Of a stretch of 64,000 nucleotides of DNA, positions 1 through 13,225 are shown in pieces; position 1 is the stretch's first letter; each line of letters starts with the position of its first letter. The stretch spans positions 155,945,776 through 156,009,775 of the forward strand of contig OX104127.1 of assembly GCA_944470555.2 (NCBI GenBank), written 5' to 3'. Made by a program: the position numbers and the translations under genes. The notes under the pieces are model-generated. The model worked only from the letters and a program-made list of their open reading frames with translations. It did not search any database and was not told the origin of the DNA. The DNA is from Heterobilharzia americana (lineage: Eukaryota; Platyhelminthes; Trematoda; Strigeidida; Schistosomatidae).

Positions 1-216
1 TAGTGGAGTGGTATTGCCTTATCCAGTCCAAACCTAAATTATTCAGTTAAATAGTTCGAATGAATAACTCATCAGTGACTATTCTGACTACATGATTGCA
101 TGTTGACCAAGGTTACGATCATTGCCAGTTGATAAATACCAATAAACTAAGACAAATTGTTGGTGGTTGCTTCACAAACTAGAAGACGAAATACAGAGTT
201 TTTCATCAGTGTCTAA

Positions 217-723
217 CTTGCTGTGTTATTGCTTGTATTATCCAATCGTTAATTGGTGAGAAATGGTATACAGGCTCCTACACGGATGCCTCCAACTGTT
301 GTTTCAATTTCATGATAATGATGGATAATGGCCAGCAATGGAATCGAAGACGCTGGTTTCTTCCCACTCGGGATTCGTCAGCAGGATGTAACTGGCTCTT
401 AGTGAGCATTGTTGTTCCCATTAAGACTGGAACCCGGAACCGATTGATTCCAACCCCAGAGAATTATCCAAAAGGTCACTGAGTCACGATAGCCACCTCA
501 TCAACATAGAAACCATGTCATTCACACAAAAAGTGGCTATTATAACTCAGTTGCCAAGTGGATAACACTCTGGCTTTTGAAGCTATGCGTTTAGTTCTCA
601 TGTCCTAGTGAGAACAACACTGCCCACTGGAAGGCAGGTTCATTGACCTGATAAGTCGCAAATAGGATGAAATGTGCGTCCTGGATTCCAATGATAGCCA
701 CTATCCATCATCACTATAAAAAG
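217..723. mobile_element. Inverted pair of diverged Sm-alpha-like SINEs
   Basis: Minus copy about 217-515 (3' half, decayed hammerhead near 350-410, tRNA-like head) and plus copy 530-723 (head, then decayed hammerhead with CTGATAA in place of CTGANGA at 638-644). An 8-bp match, GTGTCTAA, at 209-216 and 724-731 could be a target duplication but is short. Confidence 0.65.
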
Positions 724-731
724 GTGTCTAA

Positions 732-1432
732 TTTAGTCTATTAGTTGAGTATCTTCTTTTCAACAGTAAAATATTAATGCAGCTATCATCAGAAAACTTT
801 ATAGCAGTAATCATTGGTTACAAAATATACCAAAGTATAAATAAGCTTCCTCTTTCCTCTACACAATTCATAACAACTGAAAATGACGCTCCGTATGACT
901 GGAAAATTTAAGCAAAACATAAATGTCTTTTTAACTAAACGTAAACCTCCGACTAACTAGAATGATTTTAAACTTTTGACAAGGTATCTTATGAAGTATG
1001 TTTTGGTATCAACGTAATTCTAGGCATTATTAAGGATAACAGTTTATTCTTCTAGTATGTGCCTCGAATTTTATCTATATAACAGGTAGTGTCTACCCTA
1101 CGATAAGAAGTAAAAATCTACCCAACATCACCTAAAATGATAAGGTAATTTCACAATTGAATTATCATAAAAACTTTCGACATTTACCTCTTGTGTAACA
1201 TGCAATCACTTTCTAGTATGAAATTCAGTAATTCTGGCTTTGATTTATTAAAATTAATTTATTCATCTCCAGTAATCTACTAGTTTTGATTGTAATAAAT
1301 ATTGGAGAATGTGATGGTGTTTTGGTGTTCTCTGAGCTTTGAGCTGTGTAATCAAGTTAAAATTGTTTTCCATCACTGTGAAATGTGTTAAAATAACTCG
1401 GATCACAAGGACACTTATCAATATGAGATTAT
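732..1432. other. AT-rich intergenic or intronic DNA
   Basis: No coding signal, RNA gene or repeat family recognised. Confidence 0.5.
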
Positions 1433-2665
1433 TATCATTGTATTATTTGTCCCTTGGGTTCCTAGTGGAACATAGGAATTCACTAGCACGTCTCCAATGC
1501 ACTCTCTTCTCTCCAATATTTTCAACCTGACTCCACCACTCCCCAAAAGCTCTCATTTCTTCCTCACACCATCTCCTCCATGTCATCCTCTCCTCCAACG
1601 CCCAACTCGTCGTATCCCATTTGAGTTCCTCTCGAGCAACTGGCATCACGTGGTGTCACGTGATATCCCCAGTCGGCCTTCTGAGTGCATGCCCAATCAA
1701 ATCCATCTACACTTCCTTCCAATGCATATTTGTTCAGCAATAGTTTTTTGCCTCGTTGCTTCATTGCCAGCCAGCCAGCCAGAGTTCCTTCTTGCTTATT
1801 CTTATTATACTGGCTATCTGAGCTTCAGTAACAAGCCAGTGTATGCAGTTGTTGATGAATGTCTGTAGTTTATTGGAAATACTTTTCGTAATGCGCCAAG
1901 TCTCTCAAACATATAGAAGCACTGGCTTGACTGAAATGGTGTTGAAAATCCTGATCTTGTTCCACATGCTGAGTGCAGAAGATCTCCATACTGGTTTCAG
2001 GTTAGTGAACACCTGTCTTGCTTTGTCGATTCTGGCTGCTTTGATATCCTCATCTGCGCCACCGCCGCCAGTAGTTGAAATGATGCTGCCTAGGTAGGTA
2101 GGTAGGTAGGTAGGTAGGTAGGTAGGTAGGTAGGTAGGTAGGTAGGTAGGTAGGTAGGTAGGTAGGTAGGTAGGTAGGTAGGTAGGTAGGTAGGTAGGTA
2201 GGTAGGTAGGTAGGTGAAAGAGATTTTGTTTAGATTTCTCCCGTTGATGGTGATTGGTGTTTGTTGTTGATGTTGTTGTTGGTTGGCTATCTTCATCACC
2301 TGTCCTCTCTACGTTCACTTGAAGTCCTGTCTTCGCTGCTCTATCTCTTCTGTCAACTTGTTGGATTTTGCCTGTAGATCTTCAAGTTTGTGCGACATTA
2401 GACACAAGTCATCGGCCAAAGCCAAATCTTCTAGGATCCTTTCCCGGTCCAGCGTATCCCCCTCTTCTCACTCATCACAGTTATGTGCTCCATGATCCAG
2501 TCCACCTTAATCAAGAGTATCATGGGTGATAGTAGACAATCTTGTCTTACTCCTGTCTTTACTTCAAAGGCGTCACTGAGCTTCATATAGCTATTGAATG
2601 AGGTTGATAAAGATTTGTGGCACTCCATAGTGCTTAAGCAGTTGCCAAATTACTTCTCGGTAAAC
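1433..2665 (-). mobile_element. RTE/SR2-like retrotransposon fragment (copy 1), 3' end at left
   Basis: Minus-strand reading runs from reverse transcriptase (KTGVRQDCLLSPM, a RTE motif 'TGVRQGCxLSP') to the conserved terminal CSTRNPR region and an ATT-type tail at 1433-1445. Frames are broken by stops and shifts. The copy is 5'-truncated near 2665. A large AGGT tandem array interrupts it at the TYLGS codons (2091-2215). Confidence 0.85.
2091..2215. repeat. (AGGT)n microsatellite, about 31 units, inside RTE copy 1
   Basis: An uninterrupted tetranucleotide array of about 125 bp. It begins exactly where other copies of the element have CCTAGGTAGG (the TYLGS codons), so it grew from a short internal seed. 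On the minus strand it reads as a long TYLP repeat because 12 bp encode four residues; this is not a protein domain. Confidence 0.97.
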
Positions 2666-3597
2666 ATCAATATGATAGAGTAGATCGAAATCTAACAACT
2701 ATTTTTTCATAATGCTGTGAAAAAAGTATCGATCTTGTACAATAAAGAGTTGTACTTATGATGATATTGCATAGATAAGCCAACTAACGATGATAAGAAC
2801 CAATAATAATGAAGTAATAACTGTTTGCTTCTCAAAAAAGTCATGATGATAATATGTACAGTAGCTCAGAACACTCATTGGAGTTTTCCTTAAAATGTCA
2901 AAGCCTACAAATGATGAAATATTTCATAGGTTACTGATCCGATTATGCCACTTAAAAACAATCCCTGTGATTTGAACAATGCGGTTATATAAGTTAAATC
3001 TGTACAAGTATACTGTCACATTCCAGTAATGTTTGGATAGGTTCAATTTAGCTGATGTGATTTGATGGTGATCAGTATCAATCGTCTCGGTCATGTTGCA
3101 TACTGTAAACTGGATAGTCTTGATGTGAATCTTTCATATAGAAAAACAAACAAAAGCTTCACATGATTCAATGATTATCTATTTAGCTAATCTGGTGTAC
3201 CGATGTTTTGATTTTCTCCCAAAAGACTAAAAGAAATTAGTATTTTACACAAAGAGAATTTTACAATCTGTGTACATGACCACTAAAAGAAGAATAATCA
3301 ATACATGAATATTTTGTCGACTTTGTTGGTTGGCATTTAAGCAAACAATAATCTTTTTTGTCCATATCTTTCCCAATTTCTTGTTCTTTAGAAATTCATT
3401 CCAGTGAAAATGTTACCATTTATCATTCATTGAATATATACGAACATAAATACATAATAATGGTTTATTTGAAATATTCATATTTCGAGGATAAACAGAA
3501 TTCTAGCTTCAAGTCGACCGATTTATTTGTTTATTTGTTTTCGCTTCTTTTTCCTTAGATACTTAACTTCAATTCATGTTAGATTACATAAAGACTT
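2666..3597. other. AT-rich DNA without recognised features
   Basis: Only short open frames with no known motif. Confidence 0.5.
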
Positions 3598-4930
3598 TGA
3601 TTATTGTTATTATTTATCCCTTGGGTTCCTAGTGGAACACAGGGATTCAGCAGCACATCTCCATTCCACTCTGACATCTGCAGTCTTTTCAACCTGACTC
3701 CACCAATGCCCACAAGCTTTCATTTCTTCCTCACATCATCTCCTCCATGTCACCCTCACCTCAGATGCCCAACTCGGCCTTTCCCATTTGGGTTCCACTC
3801 TAGAGATTGGTCTGGCATGGCCTGACTAGTAATGTCATCAAACTGTCTTCTCAGTGTGTACCCAATCTAATCCATCTCCACCTACTTCTTGTGCATGTTT
3901 GTTGTGTGGTAGGTTTATGGTTGGTTGGTTGGTTGCCAGTGAGAGTGAGTTCCTTGTTGCTTATTCTCATTATTCCGGCCACCTGATGTGATGTTGAGTA
4001 TGGAGTGAGCGTAGGTGGCAGCTGTTGATGAATGTTTGTAGGTGGTTGGAAATGCTTTTTGTAAGGTGCCAAGTTTCTCAATCATCACATGGAAGCACTG
4101 AGTGACTTGACTGTGTGACTGGCATTAGTGTTGAAAATCCGGATGTTGTTCACGCTTATGCTGAGTGGAGTGCAATGGAGTGCAGTAGTTCTCCATACCG
4201 ATTATTTCAGATTAATTCAGGAAGGTATGTCTCGTTGTTTTTCCGATCTTGGTTGGCTTTGACATCCTGATATGTGCGTGTGCTGCCTGTATTTGAAACG
4301 ATGCTGCCTAGGTAGGTAGGTAGGTGTGAGAGACTTTGTTTAGATTTATCCTGTTGATGGTGATTGTTGATTGTTGTTGTTGCTGCTGATTGGATATCCT
4401 GATCACCTGTCTTCTCTACGTTCATCTGAATTCCTCGTCCCGTCTTCGCTGCCTCTTCTACCAACTTGCTGGTTTATGCCTATAGAGTTTGTGCAACAAG
4501 ACACTAGACGTAAATCATCATCGGCGAAATCGAAATCTTCTAGGGTCTTTTCATCAGTCAAACAACGTATGCCCATCTTCTCGCTCATCATGGTTGTTTG
4601 TTACATGATCCAGTCTAGTTCAGTCGACCATAATGAGGAAGATTATCGGTGATAGTAAGCAACCTTGTCTTACCCGTCAACCTATCTTCATTTCAAAGGT
4701 ATCACTGAGCTTTCGATTGTGAATGACTTGGCAGGTAGTATCATAAACCATATAGCTGCAGTTGAATGAGGTTGATGAAGGTTTGTGGCACTAAAACCGT
4801 AGTGTTGAAGTAGCTGCCTGCCAAATTACTTCTCGGTAGACGCTGTCGAAGACCTTTTCAAAATCGATGAAGTTGAGGCAGAGAGCTGAATGCCATTCTA
4901 TGCTCTGTTCTATGATGTGTAACGTTGTAC
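3598..4930 (-). mobile_element. RTE/SR2-like retrotransposon fragment (copy 2)
   Basis: The 3' end is at 3598-3640 (ATT tail, then the terminal 'tgttccactaggaaccc' motif on the minus strand). It extends to RT sequence near 4930, with many frame breaks. The AGGT seed site has expanded only to about four units at 4309-4325. It is older and more diverged than the 6-13 kb copies. Confidence 0.85.
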
Positions 4931-5164
4931 AAAGACTAACTAAGGCTTACTAACTAGCCTAATTTAAACAATGTCAGCAATAAAAATAGATCTATTTAAG
5001 GTTTGGTGTTATTTGTAATATTATAAATTATAAAGAGGACACTAATGACTGACATATTGCAATGCTTTTAAGTTTCAGTTCATATTATGCTGGCATTGTT
5101 GAATGTTGTAGGAATGGTGGTTGTTTATTAATTTTCAGGTTACTTGAATGATTCAATTCGGAGG

Positions 5165-5395
5165 TTTGTGAAGAGTAACTGGTTTCAAGTTAGTATCATC
5201 GTAGAATGACATCAGTTTGAGAACAACTGGAAATCTGGAGGCATTTGACAGCTATTTCATCTTAGTATGGGTCTCCTGAGCTACGCCCAGTTATGACGAC
5301 GCTCAACCAGGAATCGAATTCAGGACCTCCAGGTTTCATAGTCAGAAAGTTATCATACACCCACTGGGTTGCAATCAAATTTTCCACAGTTTCCT
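5165..5395 (-). mobile_element. SINE family B, single minus copy, decayed
   Basis: The minus strand carries the tRNA-like head (CCCAGTGGGTG..., B box-like GAATTCGATTCC), a decayed hammerhead near 5248-5290 and the 3' part near 5190-5230. Confidence 0.65.
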
Positions 5396-5731
5396 ACTTC
5401 TGTCAATTCGCGATACAGAGCTACCTACATACGATGCCATCGATGAGTACCTGTCCCCATGTCTAACTTGGTGAGTGAATCGTGTTAGAAAAACATATTC
5501 AAATCGAATAGCTTAAAACTGTATGGTCAGAGAGGGATAGACGTAAGTATGAAAATTATGAAGTAACAACATGGTAGGAAAATTTGTTCAGTTTTCAGTG
5601 TAAGGAAACGATTTCCCCCTCTATCTCTTCAACACTAAACATAAAGGGGATTTAGGCTTTTTGCTTTTACCTTGGCTGAACCTTTTCTGAGTTATGCAGC
5701 CCAAGCGAATACCAAACTGTGGGTGAGACAC

Positions 5732-5773
<42 letters not shown>
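5732..5773. repeat. (ATT)n microsatellite
   Basis: Fourteen uninterrupted ATT units. Such tails often mark RTE 3' ends here, but no RTE 3' motif flanks this one. Confidence 0.95.
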
Positions 5774-6089
5774 GTTCAGCTGCGTCCCACGGGATAGAAT
5801 ATATAGTTCCCTATTGGCAATGATAGAACTGACTACGGCAATGAACTGCAAGCTAAGTATCTATCCCATCTCACCTGCATTCTACACACTACCTCCTTCA
5901 AGGATATAACAAGATAATTTCCTTTTTCCCTGTCTCCTTTAAACTACCACTAGTGGGCAAACAATACGGCATTATGTAAAACACTATTAAATTCTCACTA
6001 CTTGAAAGAGTAGGCATCTATCCAAAGCCAAGGACGTCATCTACAAAACAAAGAAGGTCAATCCGTAAATATACGCACACCAATCATTT

Positions 6090-7345
6090 ATGAGTCGAAT
6101 CTCTACCTAAACTTCAGAGATTCTGAAAAGGCTTTAGACAGAGTCCACCAACTAGTATTTTGGTAGGCAGCTACTTCAACACTACGCTCTTAGTAACACA
6201 AACCTTTATCAACCTCATTCAACAACTATATGAAAACGCCACACGACAAGCGATACACAATCGAAAACTCAGTGACACCTTTCAACTGAAGTGAAGACAC
6301 CAGTACAACAAGACAAGACTGCCGACTACTAGCACAATCATCTCCCTCATTACGGTCAACTGCATCATGAAACACACAACTGTGAGCAGCGAGAAGATGG
6401 ATATACAATGGCTAAACCAATGAAAAGAGCTTAGAAGACTTGTATTTCACCAATGATCATTTATGTCCAATGTCTTGTTGCACAAACTCCACAATCGACA
6501 ACCCAAAACTAACAAGTTGACAGAAGAGGTAGGACAGTGAAGACCAGACTTTCTCCACATGAATGTAAACAAGACGCAGGTGATCAGGATACACAACCAA
6601 AAACAGTATCAACAACAAGCAACAATCACCCTCAACGAGAGAAACATAAAGGAGGTAGTCTCTTTCATCTACTTACCCAGACATCATCCTCTCAACTACA
6701 GGCAGCGGCACAGGCACAGACGAGCATGTCAAAACCACAATTGGAAAGACAGTAAGAAAGGCTTTCATTAATCTGAACAAATCAGTGTGGAAATCTACTG
6801 CACTCAGCATAAAGCGTCAACAACAACTGGATTTTCAACACCAATTCAGTCAAGTCAGTCAGTGATTCTATATGTTTCAGAAACTTGGTGTGTCACGAAA
6901 CGCACTTTCAACAAACTACAGATATTCATCAACAGCTGCCTACACTTGCTCGTTACCGATCATCCATGAGATGGCCAGAAAGAATAAGCAGCACAAAACT
7001 CACTCTGGCTGGCAACCAACCAACCAACCTGTCGTTCAACAAGTATACAGAAGGAAGTGGAGATGGATTGGATTTGATTGGATTTGATTGGGCATACACT
7101 GAGAAGGCCGATTGGGGACATCACGTGCCAGACCAGTTGCTCGAGTGGAATCCGCATGGGAAACGACGAGTTGGACGTCTGATTCGAGGGTGACACGGAG
7201 AAGTTTATGTGAGGAAGAAATGAAAGCTTATGGGCAGTGGTGGAGTGAGGTTGGAAAGACTGCAGAGAAGACAGTGGAATGGAGACGTGCTACTGAATCC
7301 CCATGTTCCACTAGGAACCCAAGGGAAAAATTATTATTATTATCA
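6090..7345 (+). mobile_element. RTE/SR2-like retrotransposon fragment (copy 3)
   Basis: Plus-oriented. It starts in RT and runs to the terminal CSTRNPREK region and a (ATT)n tail at 7329-7350. Stretches encoding NERNIKEVVSFIYL and WPERISSTKLTLAG are shared almost base for base with copies 4 and 5. It is 5'-truncated and frame-broken, hence non-autonomous. Confidence 0.88.
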
Positions 7346-7350
7346 TTATT

Positions 7351-9467
7351 ACTATTTATGAGTCAGTTTTCGCTGAGAATTTAAATCAAATGAACTGCAC
7401 GACAGAAAACAGTTAAGTAAAGAAAGTAATTCTATAAAGAAGGAGTCTAGAGTCTTGATGTGTTCGCTTATCGATCTCTTTCTTTCTATGTCTGTTTCAA
7501 GTTCACCTCAAACACATAACTACTAGATATCTTGACAACTATCCTAAGAATGATGTTCGCTACAGTTGTTGCCTATTTGTTGATTTATAGACGTCATTCT
7601 TGCCCTTAGGCTTCTGTATGATGATATTTTTATTGAATAAAAGAGTAATTGATGTAGTAATTTTCGTCTTTCACAAGAATTTATCGAAATATATCTTATT
7701 TAAGGGAATTTCGTATGTTTTCTCGAAATGTTTGCTTTTGGGGGTATGATTTAGTGCTTCAAAAGGCAGGTTAATGAGATCTGAGGCTGAACATGATTTT
7801 TATTCAACTTGTACCATTCACTCTGGCGACCGGTCCCAGTGGGCTGAGAAGTCTCTGTTCTCTTACAATTTAATCCTGCTAAATGCATCATTTGGGTTTT
7901 TATAACCTGATGTAATACGATTTGTGTGAGACTATATTATCTGCAATGACAATCTTTGACAGATGCTTTTACTAATGTTGACATTATAGCAGCATTTGAA
8001 GGAAAGAGCGAAGTTAAATGAGTTATAGGATAGAAAATGTCACAACCGTTTCATTAAGGCATCAACTATTTCTGGTCCCTTTTAGTTTATTATTCGCCAC
8101 AGATGTAGTTTCTCTACAGACGATGGTATAATCAGTTGGCAGATAGTGGGATTCCGTTTCGTATATCAGTTGTATGTTGTTGTACTAGGCCAACGACCAT
8201 GTGGATTATCCCGAGTTCAACACTACCAAGTGTACGTCCATTTCGTCTCACTTGGTACTCGTCAACTGAATGAAACTTATGTCTTTGGTTGTGCTACTAG
8301 TCACAACCAATTCACTTATAACAATAAAATTCAGGCAATATCGAGACATCTTTACAGTAGCCCATATGCCAATAGACGTCAACGTATTCAGTTCAGTGAA
8401 ACAACTGAAAATTGCAAGTATCGACAAATGATAATTTGCTTTTACACCCTTTGACTACGTTCGTTTAATCGATAAGTGTGTTGAACTAAACTAATACACG
8501 AATTTGCTAATTTCTACTCAAAATATTTCTCTTTATCTATCCAAGATCACTGGTTCCAGTTTGAGCTCAGCTGAAGATTCACTTCAGTGATCCTACCCAG
8601 AGAAGCAAATAAAGCATGGGGTATAAGATGGAAGTATATGCATTTTAACCGAATGCCGATCCTAAATCACTTATGAAGCTAAAGAAAGCCAGGAAAAAAC
8701 ATGATTAAGATGTCTATCATGTTTCACCTTATCCTAACATGATAAATAAAAGTCATTTCATTAGAGGGTTATAGATAAGGTTTCAGGCAACTGGGACAAA
8801 CAGACATCTGATATTAAAGAGAGATTTCGGAGTAATTCGCTATGGTTTAATATAATGTTGAATGGATGAAATCTCTGAAACAGCCATACCACATCGGAAA
8901 AACATTTCGCGGAAATCAAGTTTATGGTTGTAATTAAAAGAAGCTTTACTTCTCGAATACATAAAAGATGCCGTTATAGCACTAACAATTAGTGATGTGG
9001 GGGGCATCGTATGTGAATATGATGTTATTCCATTGGTTGAACATAAAAGGTGTTCATTTAATGTGTAAAGCTTTTCAGAACTAAACGTGTAGTACTCTTC
9101 TAAAATAAGCAATAAACTGTTCAAACTTGCCGGTAACTTTATTGGCCCTTAAGATGACAAGTGAAAATTTCCAAAGGAAACTTTCGGATAGAAAACTGTT
9201 GAAAAGATAAATCACAAATGATAGCAGATTAATAAAAAAGATAGGACAGTTGTTACCCACTGTATCACACAGACACAACTTTTTGTGGTTATTCACTAGC
9301 TACTATCGAAATGACTGTCTAAACTGAATGGTCAAGTTAAAGGTTTTAAAAATATTCAGAATGAGACTGAGACCATTTATGTAGATCGCTAAGTACCATA
9401 ACGGAATATGGTACAAATCTAGTAGAAATTAGATGTTCGAAACGATTGATTATCAACTATTTACTAT
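7351..9467. other. Mostly unassigned DNA between RTE copies 3 and 4
   Basis: Apart from the decayed SINE at 8105-8455 nothing is recognised. The minus-strand frames at 8840-9296 show no Ig residues and no splice context. Confidence 0.5.
8105..8455 (+). mobile_element. Diverged Sm-alpha-like sequence, minus then plus parts
   Basis: The 3' half on plus is clear at 8330-8410 (CAGGCAATATCGAGACATCT, AGCCCATATGCCAATAGACG). Hammerhead-like residues at 8240-8275 are decayed. The open frame here is a by-product. Confidence 0.5.
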
Positions 9468-10945
9468 TATCATTAATATTCCCTTGGGTTCGTAGTGGAA
9501 CATATGGCTTCACTAGCACGTCTCCATTCTACTCTGACCTCTGGCTCTACAACTGCCCATAAGCTTTCATTTCTTCGTCACACAATCTCCTCCATGTCAT
9601 CCTCGAATCAGACGTCCAACTCGTCGTTTCCCATGCGGATTCCACTCGAGCAACTGGTCTGACACGTGATGTCCCCAATCGGCCTTCTTAGTGTATGCCC
9701 AATCCAATCCATCTCCACTTCCTTCTGCATACTTGTTGAACGACAGGTTGGTTGGTTGGTTCCCAGCCAGAGTCAGTTTTGTGCTGCTTATTCTTTCTGG
9801 CCATCTCATGGATCTTCAGTAACGAGCAAGTGTAGGCAGCTGTTGATGAATATCTGTAGTTTGTTGAAAGTGCGTTTCGTGACACACCAAGTTTCTGAAC
9901 CATATAGAAGCACTGACTGACTTGACTGAATTGGTGTTGAAAATCCAGTTGTTGTTGACGTTTTATGCTGAGTGCAGTAGATCTCCACACTGATTTGTTC
10001 AGATTAATGAAAGCCTTTCTTACTGTCTTTCCAATTGTGGTTTTGACATGCTCGTCTGTGCCTGTGCCGCTGCCTGTAGTTGAGAGGATGATGTCTGGGT
10101 AAGTAGATGAAAGAGACTACCTCCTTTATGTTTCTCTCGTTGAGGGTGATTGTTGCTTGTTGTTGATACTGTTTTTGGTTGTGTATCCTGATCACCTGCG
10201 TCTTGTTTACATTCGTGTGGAGAAAGTCTGGTCTTCACTGTCCTACCTCTTCTGTCAACTTGTTAGTTTTGGGTTGTCGATTGTGGAGTTTGTGCAACAA
10301 GACATTGGACATAAATGATCATTGGTGAAATACAAGTCTTCTAAGCTCTTTTCATCGGTCAGCCAGCGTATATCCATCTTCTCGCTGCTCACAGTTGTGT
10401 GTTTCATGATGCAGTTGACCGTAATGAGGGAGATGATTGGTGCTAGTAGTCGGCAGTCTTGTCTTGTTGTACTGGTGTCTTCACTTCAGTTGAAAGGTGT
10501 CACTGAGTTTTCGATTGTGTATCACTTTTTATGTGGCGTTTTCATATAGTTGTTGAATGAGGTTGATAAAGGTTTGTGTTACTAAGAGCGTAGTGTTGAA
10601 GTAGCTGCCTACCAAAATACTAGTTTGTGGACTCTGTCTAAGGCCTTTTCAAAGTCGTTAATGTTGACTGCTATTCTATGCTCTGTTTTATGATGATGCG
10701 TAACGTAGCGTTGCAGTTTGCTCCGCACATGGTTTGTTCTTCCTGAATCCAGCCAGCCTGTTCCGGTAGTAATTTTGAATCAGTGCATTGTTCAGTCTCT
10801 TCAGTATGATGCGGCATAACAATTTGTTTGGGGTGGACAGCAGTATGATTACACACCAGTTCTTGGATGACAAGGTAGCTCTTCTTGCAATCTGTAGGTA
10901 CTTTTTCTTCCTTCCAAACCTTTTGCAGTAGTAGTGTGAGCATTC
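9468..10945 (-). mobile_element. RTE/SR2-like retrotransposon fragment (copy 4), inverted relative to copies 3 and 5
   Basis: The longest of the three near-identical copies. On the minus strand it reads LLQKVWKEEKVPTD (start of RTE RT), the Q-A-G-F-R-K motif, then on to the 3' end at 9480. Multiple frameshifts are present. It forms long inverted repeats with copy 3 (about 2.1 kb apart) and copy 5 (about 0.8 kb apart). Confidence 0.88.
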
Positions 10946-11213
10946 ATCATCAACTAGTTATCTGAATTTAGAACATTTTACTGGTATATTGTATATAGTC
11001 AATAAATAAGATAAAGACGATTATCTGTTGCTGAACAGATCTTGTCAGCTTTGTAATTAAATTTCATGACCTTGAAATAGTGTAGTGAGTACATGCACAC
11101 ACACATATATGTATGTAGGTGTAATAAAAACGAAATTCAGAAAACATTTAAAATAAACAAAATGATGAATAACAAATAAGGAGAACATATGAGTAACAAA
11201 GTATTATACTTAC

Positions 11214-11365
11214 CAGCTATTTCAATTTGAAATAAGAAAACATATTTATCTGGTGAACCGGGCCAACTAATTTCACATGTATAAAAGCTCACATGATGTA
11301 CATCAAAATTATTGATTACTAATTTTGTATCTTGATCTGCAAATTGAATATCTCTTAGAGTTGAG
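11214..11365 (-). CDS. PTK7/otk-like receptor, exon E: second half of Ig domain 3
   Basis: This exon is 152 nt. The acceptor is GAAAATTTTAG and the donor is GTAAGT at 11213. Its first base completes the codon left by exon D (GT+C, valine). It encodes TKLVINNFDVHHVSFYTCEI, carrying the second Ig cysteine in a Y-x-C context, and a G strand ending FQIEIAG. It leaves one base, so a phase-1 intron follows. No downstream exon was recognised in 1-11213, which is filled with repeats. The remaining Ig domains, transmembrane segment and kinase-like domain expected for PTK7/otk would lie off the left edge or be missed short exons. Confidence 0.75.
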
Positions 11366-11749
11366 CTAAAATTTTCAATACATATATTTAAAACAAAAAA
11401 AATAATAATCAAATTGATAATTGAATAATTATTTGCTTGAGATTAGTTAACTTATGTATATATCATATTTCATACATACACTACTAATATGTTACACACT
11501 TGAAATACTGCTCATTTTACTGTGAAATTAAGAATTAGTGTACAGATTTGTCCAGTCTTTAGTAGAGTACAAATTATTACAGACTTATTTGATAGTTTAG
11601 TAAAACTACTAAGTTGTTCGTTCCATTTTTTCTGTAAGTATGGTGCTGACTGAGTTAAGTGCCACCAATAAACTCATTTCAAGATAATAACTCGGAGATA
11701 ATGTGCAAGATTGAACTCTCTACGTCAAGTTCATTAGTTTTAGTGCCAC

Positions 11750-12890
11750 AATTCTTTATCAACCTCATTCAACAACTATATGAAAACGCCACACGACAAG
11801 CGATACACAATCGAAAACTCAGTGACACCTTTCAACTGAAGTGAAGACACCAGTACAACAGGACAAGACTGCCGACCACTAGCAACAATCATCTCCCTCA
11901 TTACGGTCAACTGCATCATGAAACACACAACTGTGAGCAGCGAGAAGATGGATATACGCTGGCTAAACCAATGAAAAGAGCTTAGAAGACTTGTATTTCA
12001 CCAATGATCATTTATGTCCAATGTCTTGTTGCACAAACTCCACAATCGACAACCCAAAACTAACAAGTTGACAGAAGAGGTAGGACAGTGAAGACCAGAC
12101 TTTCTCCACACGAATGTAAACAAGACGCAGGTGATCAGGATACACAACCAAAAACAGTATCAACAACAAGCAACAATCACCCTCAACGAGAGAAACATAA
12201 AGGAGGTAGTCTCTTTCATCTACTTACCCAGACATCATCCACTCAACTACAGGCAGCGGCACAGCACAGACGAGCATGTCAAAACCACAATTGGAAAGAC
12301 AGTAAGAAAGGCTTTCATTAATCTGAACAAATCAGTGTGGAGATCTACTGCACTCAGCATAAACGTCAACAACAACTGGATTTTCAACACCAATTCAGTC
12401 AAGTCAGTCAGTGCTTCTATTTGTTCAGAAACTTGGTGTGTCACGAAACGCACTTTCAACAAACTACAGATATTCATCAACAGCTGCCTACACTTGCTCG
12501 TTACCGATCATCCATGAGATGGCCAGAAAGAATCAGTAACACAAAGCTAACTCTGGCTGGCAACCAACCAACCAACCTGTCGTTCAACAAGTATACAGAA
12601 GGAAGTGGAGATGGATTGGATTTGATTGGATTTGATTGGGCATACACTGAGAAGGCCGATTGGGGACATCAGGCGCTAGACCAGTCCGTCGAGTGGAATC
12701 CGCATGGGAAACGACGAGTTGGGTGTCTGATTCGAGGATGACATGGAGGAGATTGTGTGAGGAAGAAATGAAAGCTTATGGGCAGTGGTGGAGTGAGGTT
12801 GAAAAGACTGCAGAGAAGACAGTGGAATGGAGACGTGCTACTGAATCCCCATGTTCCACTAGGCACTCAAGGGAAAAATACTAATAGTGA
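11750..12890 (+). mobile_element. RTE/SR2-like retrotransposon fragment (copy 5)
   Basis: Plus-oriented, 5'-truncated in RT, and nearly identical to copies 3 and 4. It ends at 12885 after the terminal CSTR motif, with a short AAATACTAATAG-type tail in place of (ATT)n. It lies inside the D-E intron of the Ig receptor gene, 385 bp from exon E. Confidence 0.87.
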
Positions 12891-13054
12891 TAATAGTAAT
12901 ATGCAAGATGATGAAAGGCTATCATTGTTCAATTGTTCTATTAGTAACTAAGACAACATAAGAAGCTTCCATAACCAGTGTATACACATCTATACTACAG
13001 TGTTTGCATTTCAATCCATTTTGAAACTAAATTAAGATGATTAATCAATATACA

Positions 13055-13225
13055 ACTGACATTCCTAACAACTGAATAGTTTTTCAACTGCCCAACTTTA
13101 GTTTCAATAATTTTTTTGCCAGTAACCGCTCATCAACCGAGATCAGAAGGTGTGATCCCTGACACAAAAGTGTCAAGAACTAGTGAAACATACTACCAAT
13201 GAACAGCTTAAGTACTTACCATCTA
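13055..13225 (+). repeat. Family D repeat, single copy
   Basis: Same sequence as the left arm of 19511-19985 (TTTTCAACTGCCCAACTTTA, GACACAAAAGTGTCAAGAAC). Its GTACTTACC resembles a minus-strand splice donor but no exon precedes it. Confidence 0.7.

Noticed and set aside
1905..2299. Two long minus-strand open frames of repeated TYLP residues
   Set aside because: They arise from the (AGGT)n microsatellite inside a dead retrotransposon, not from a repeat protein.
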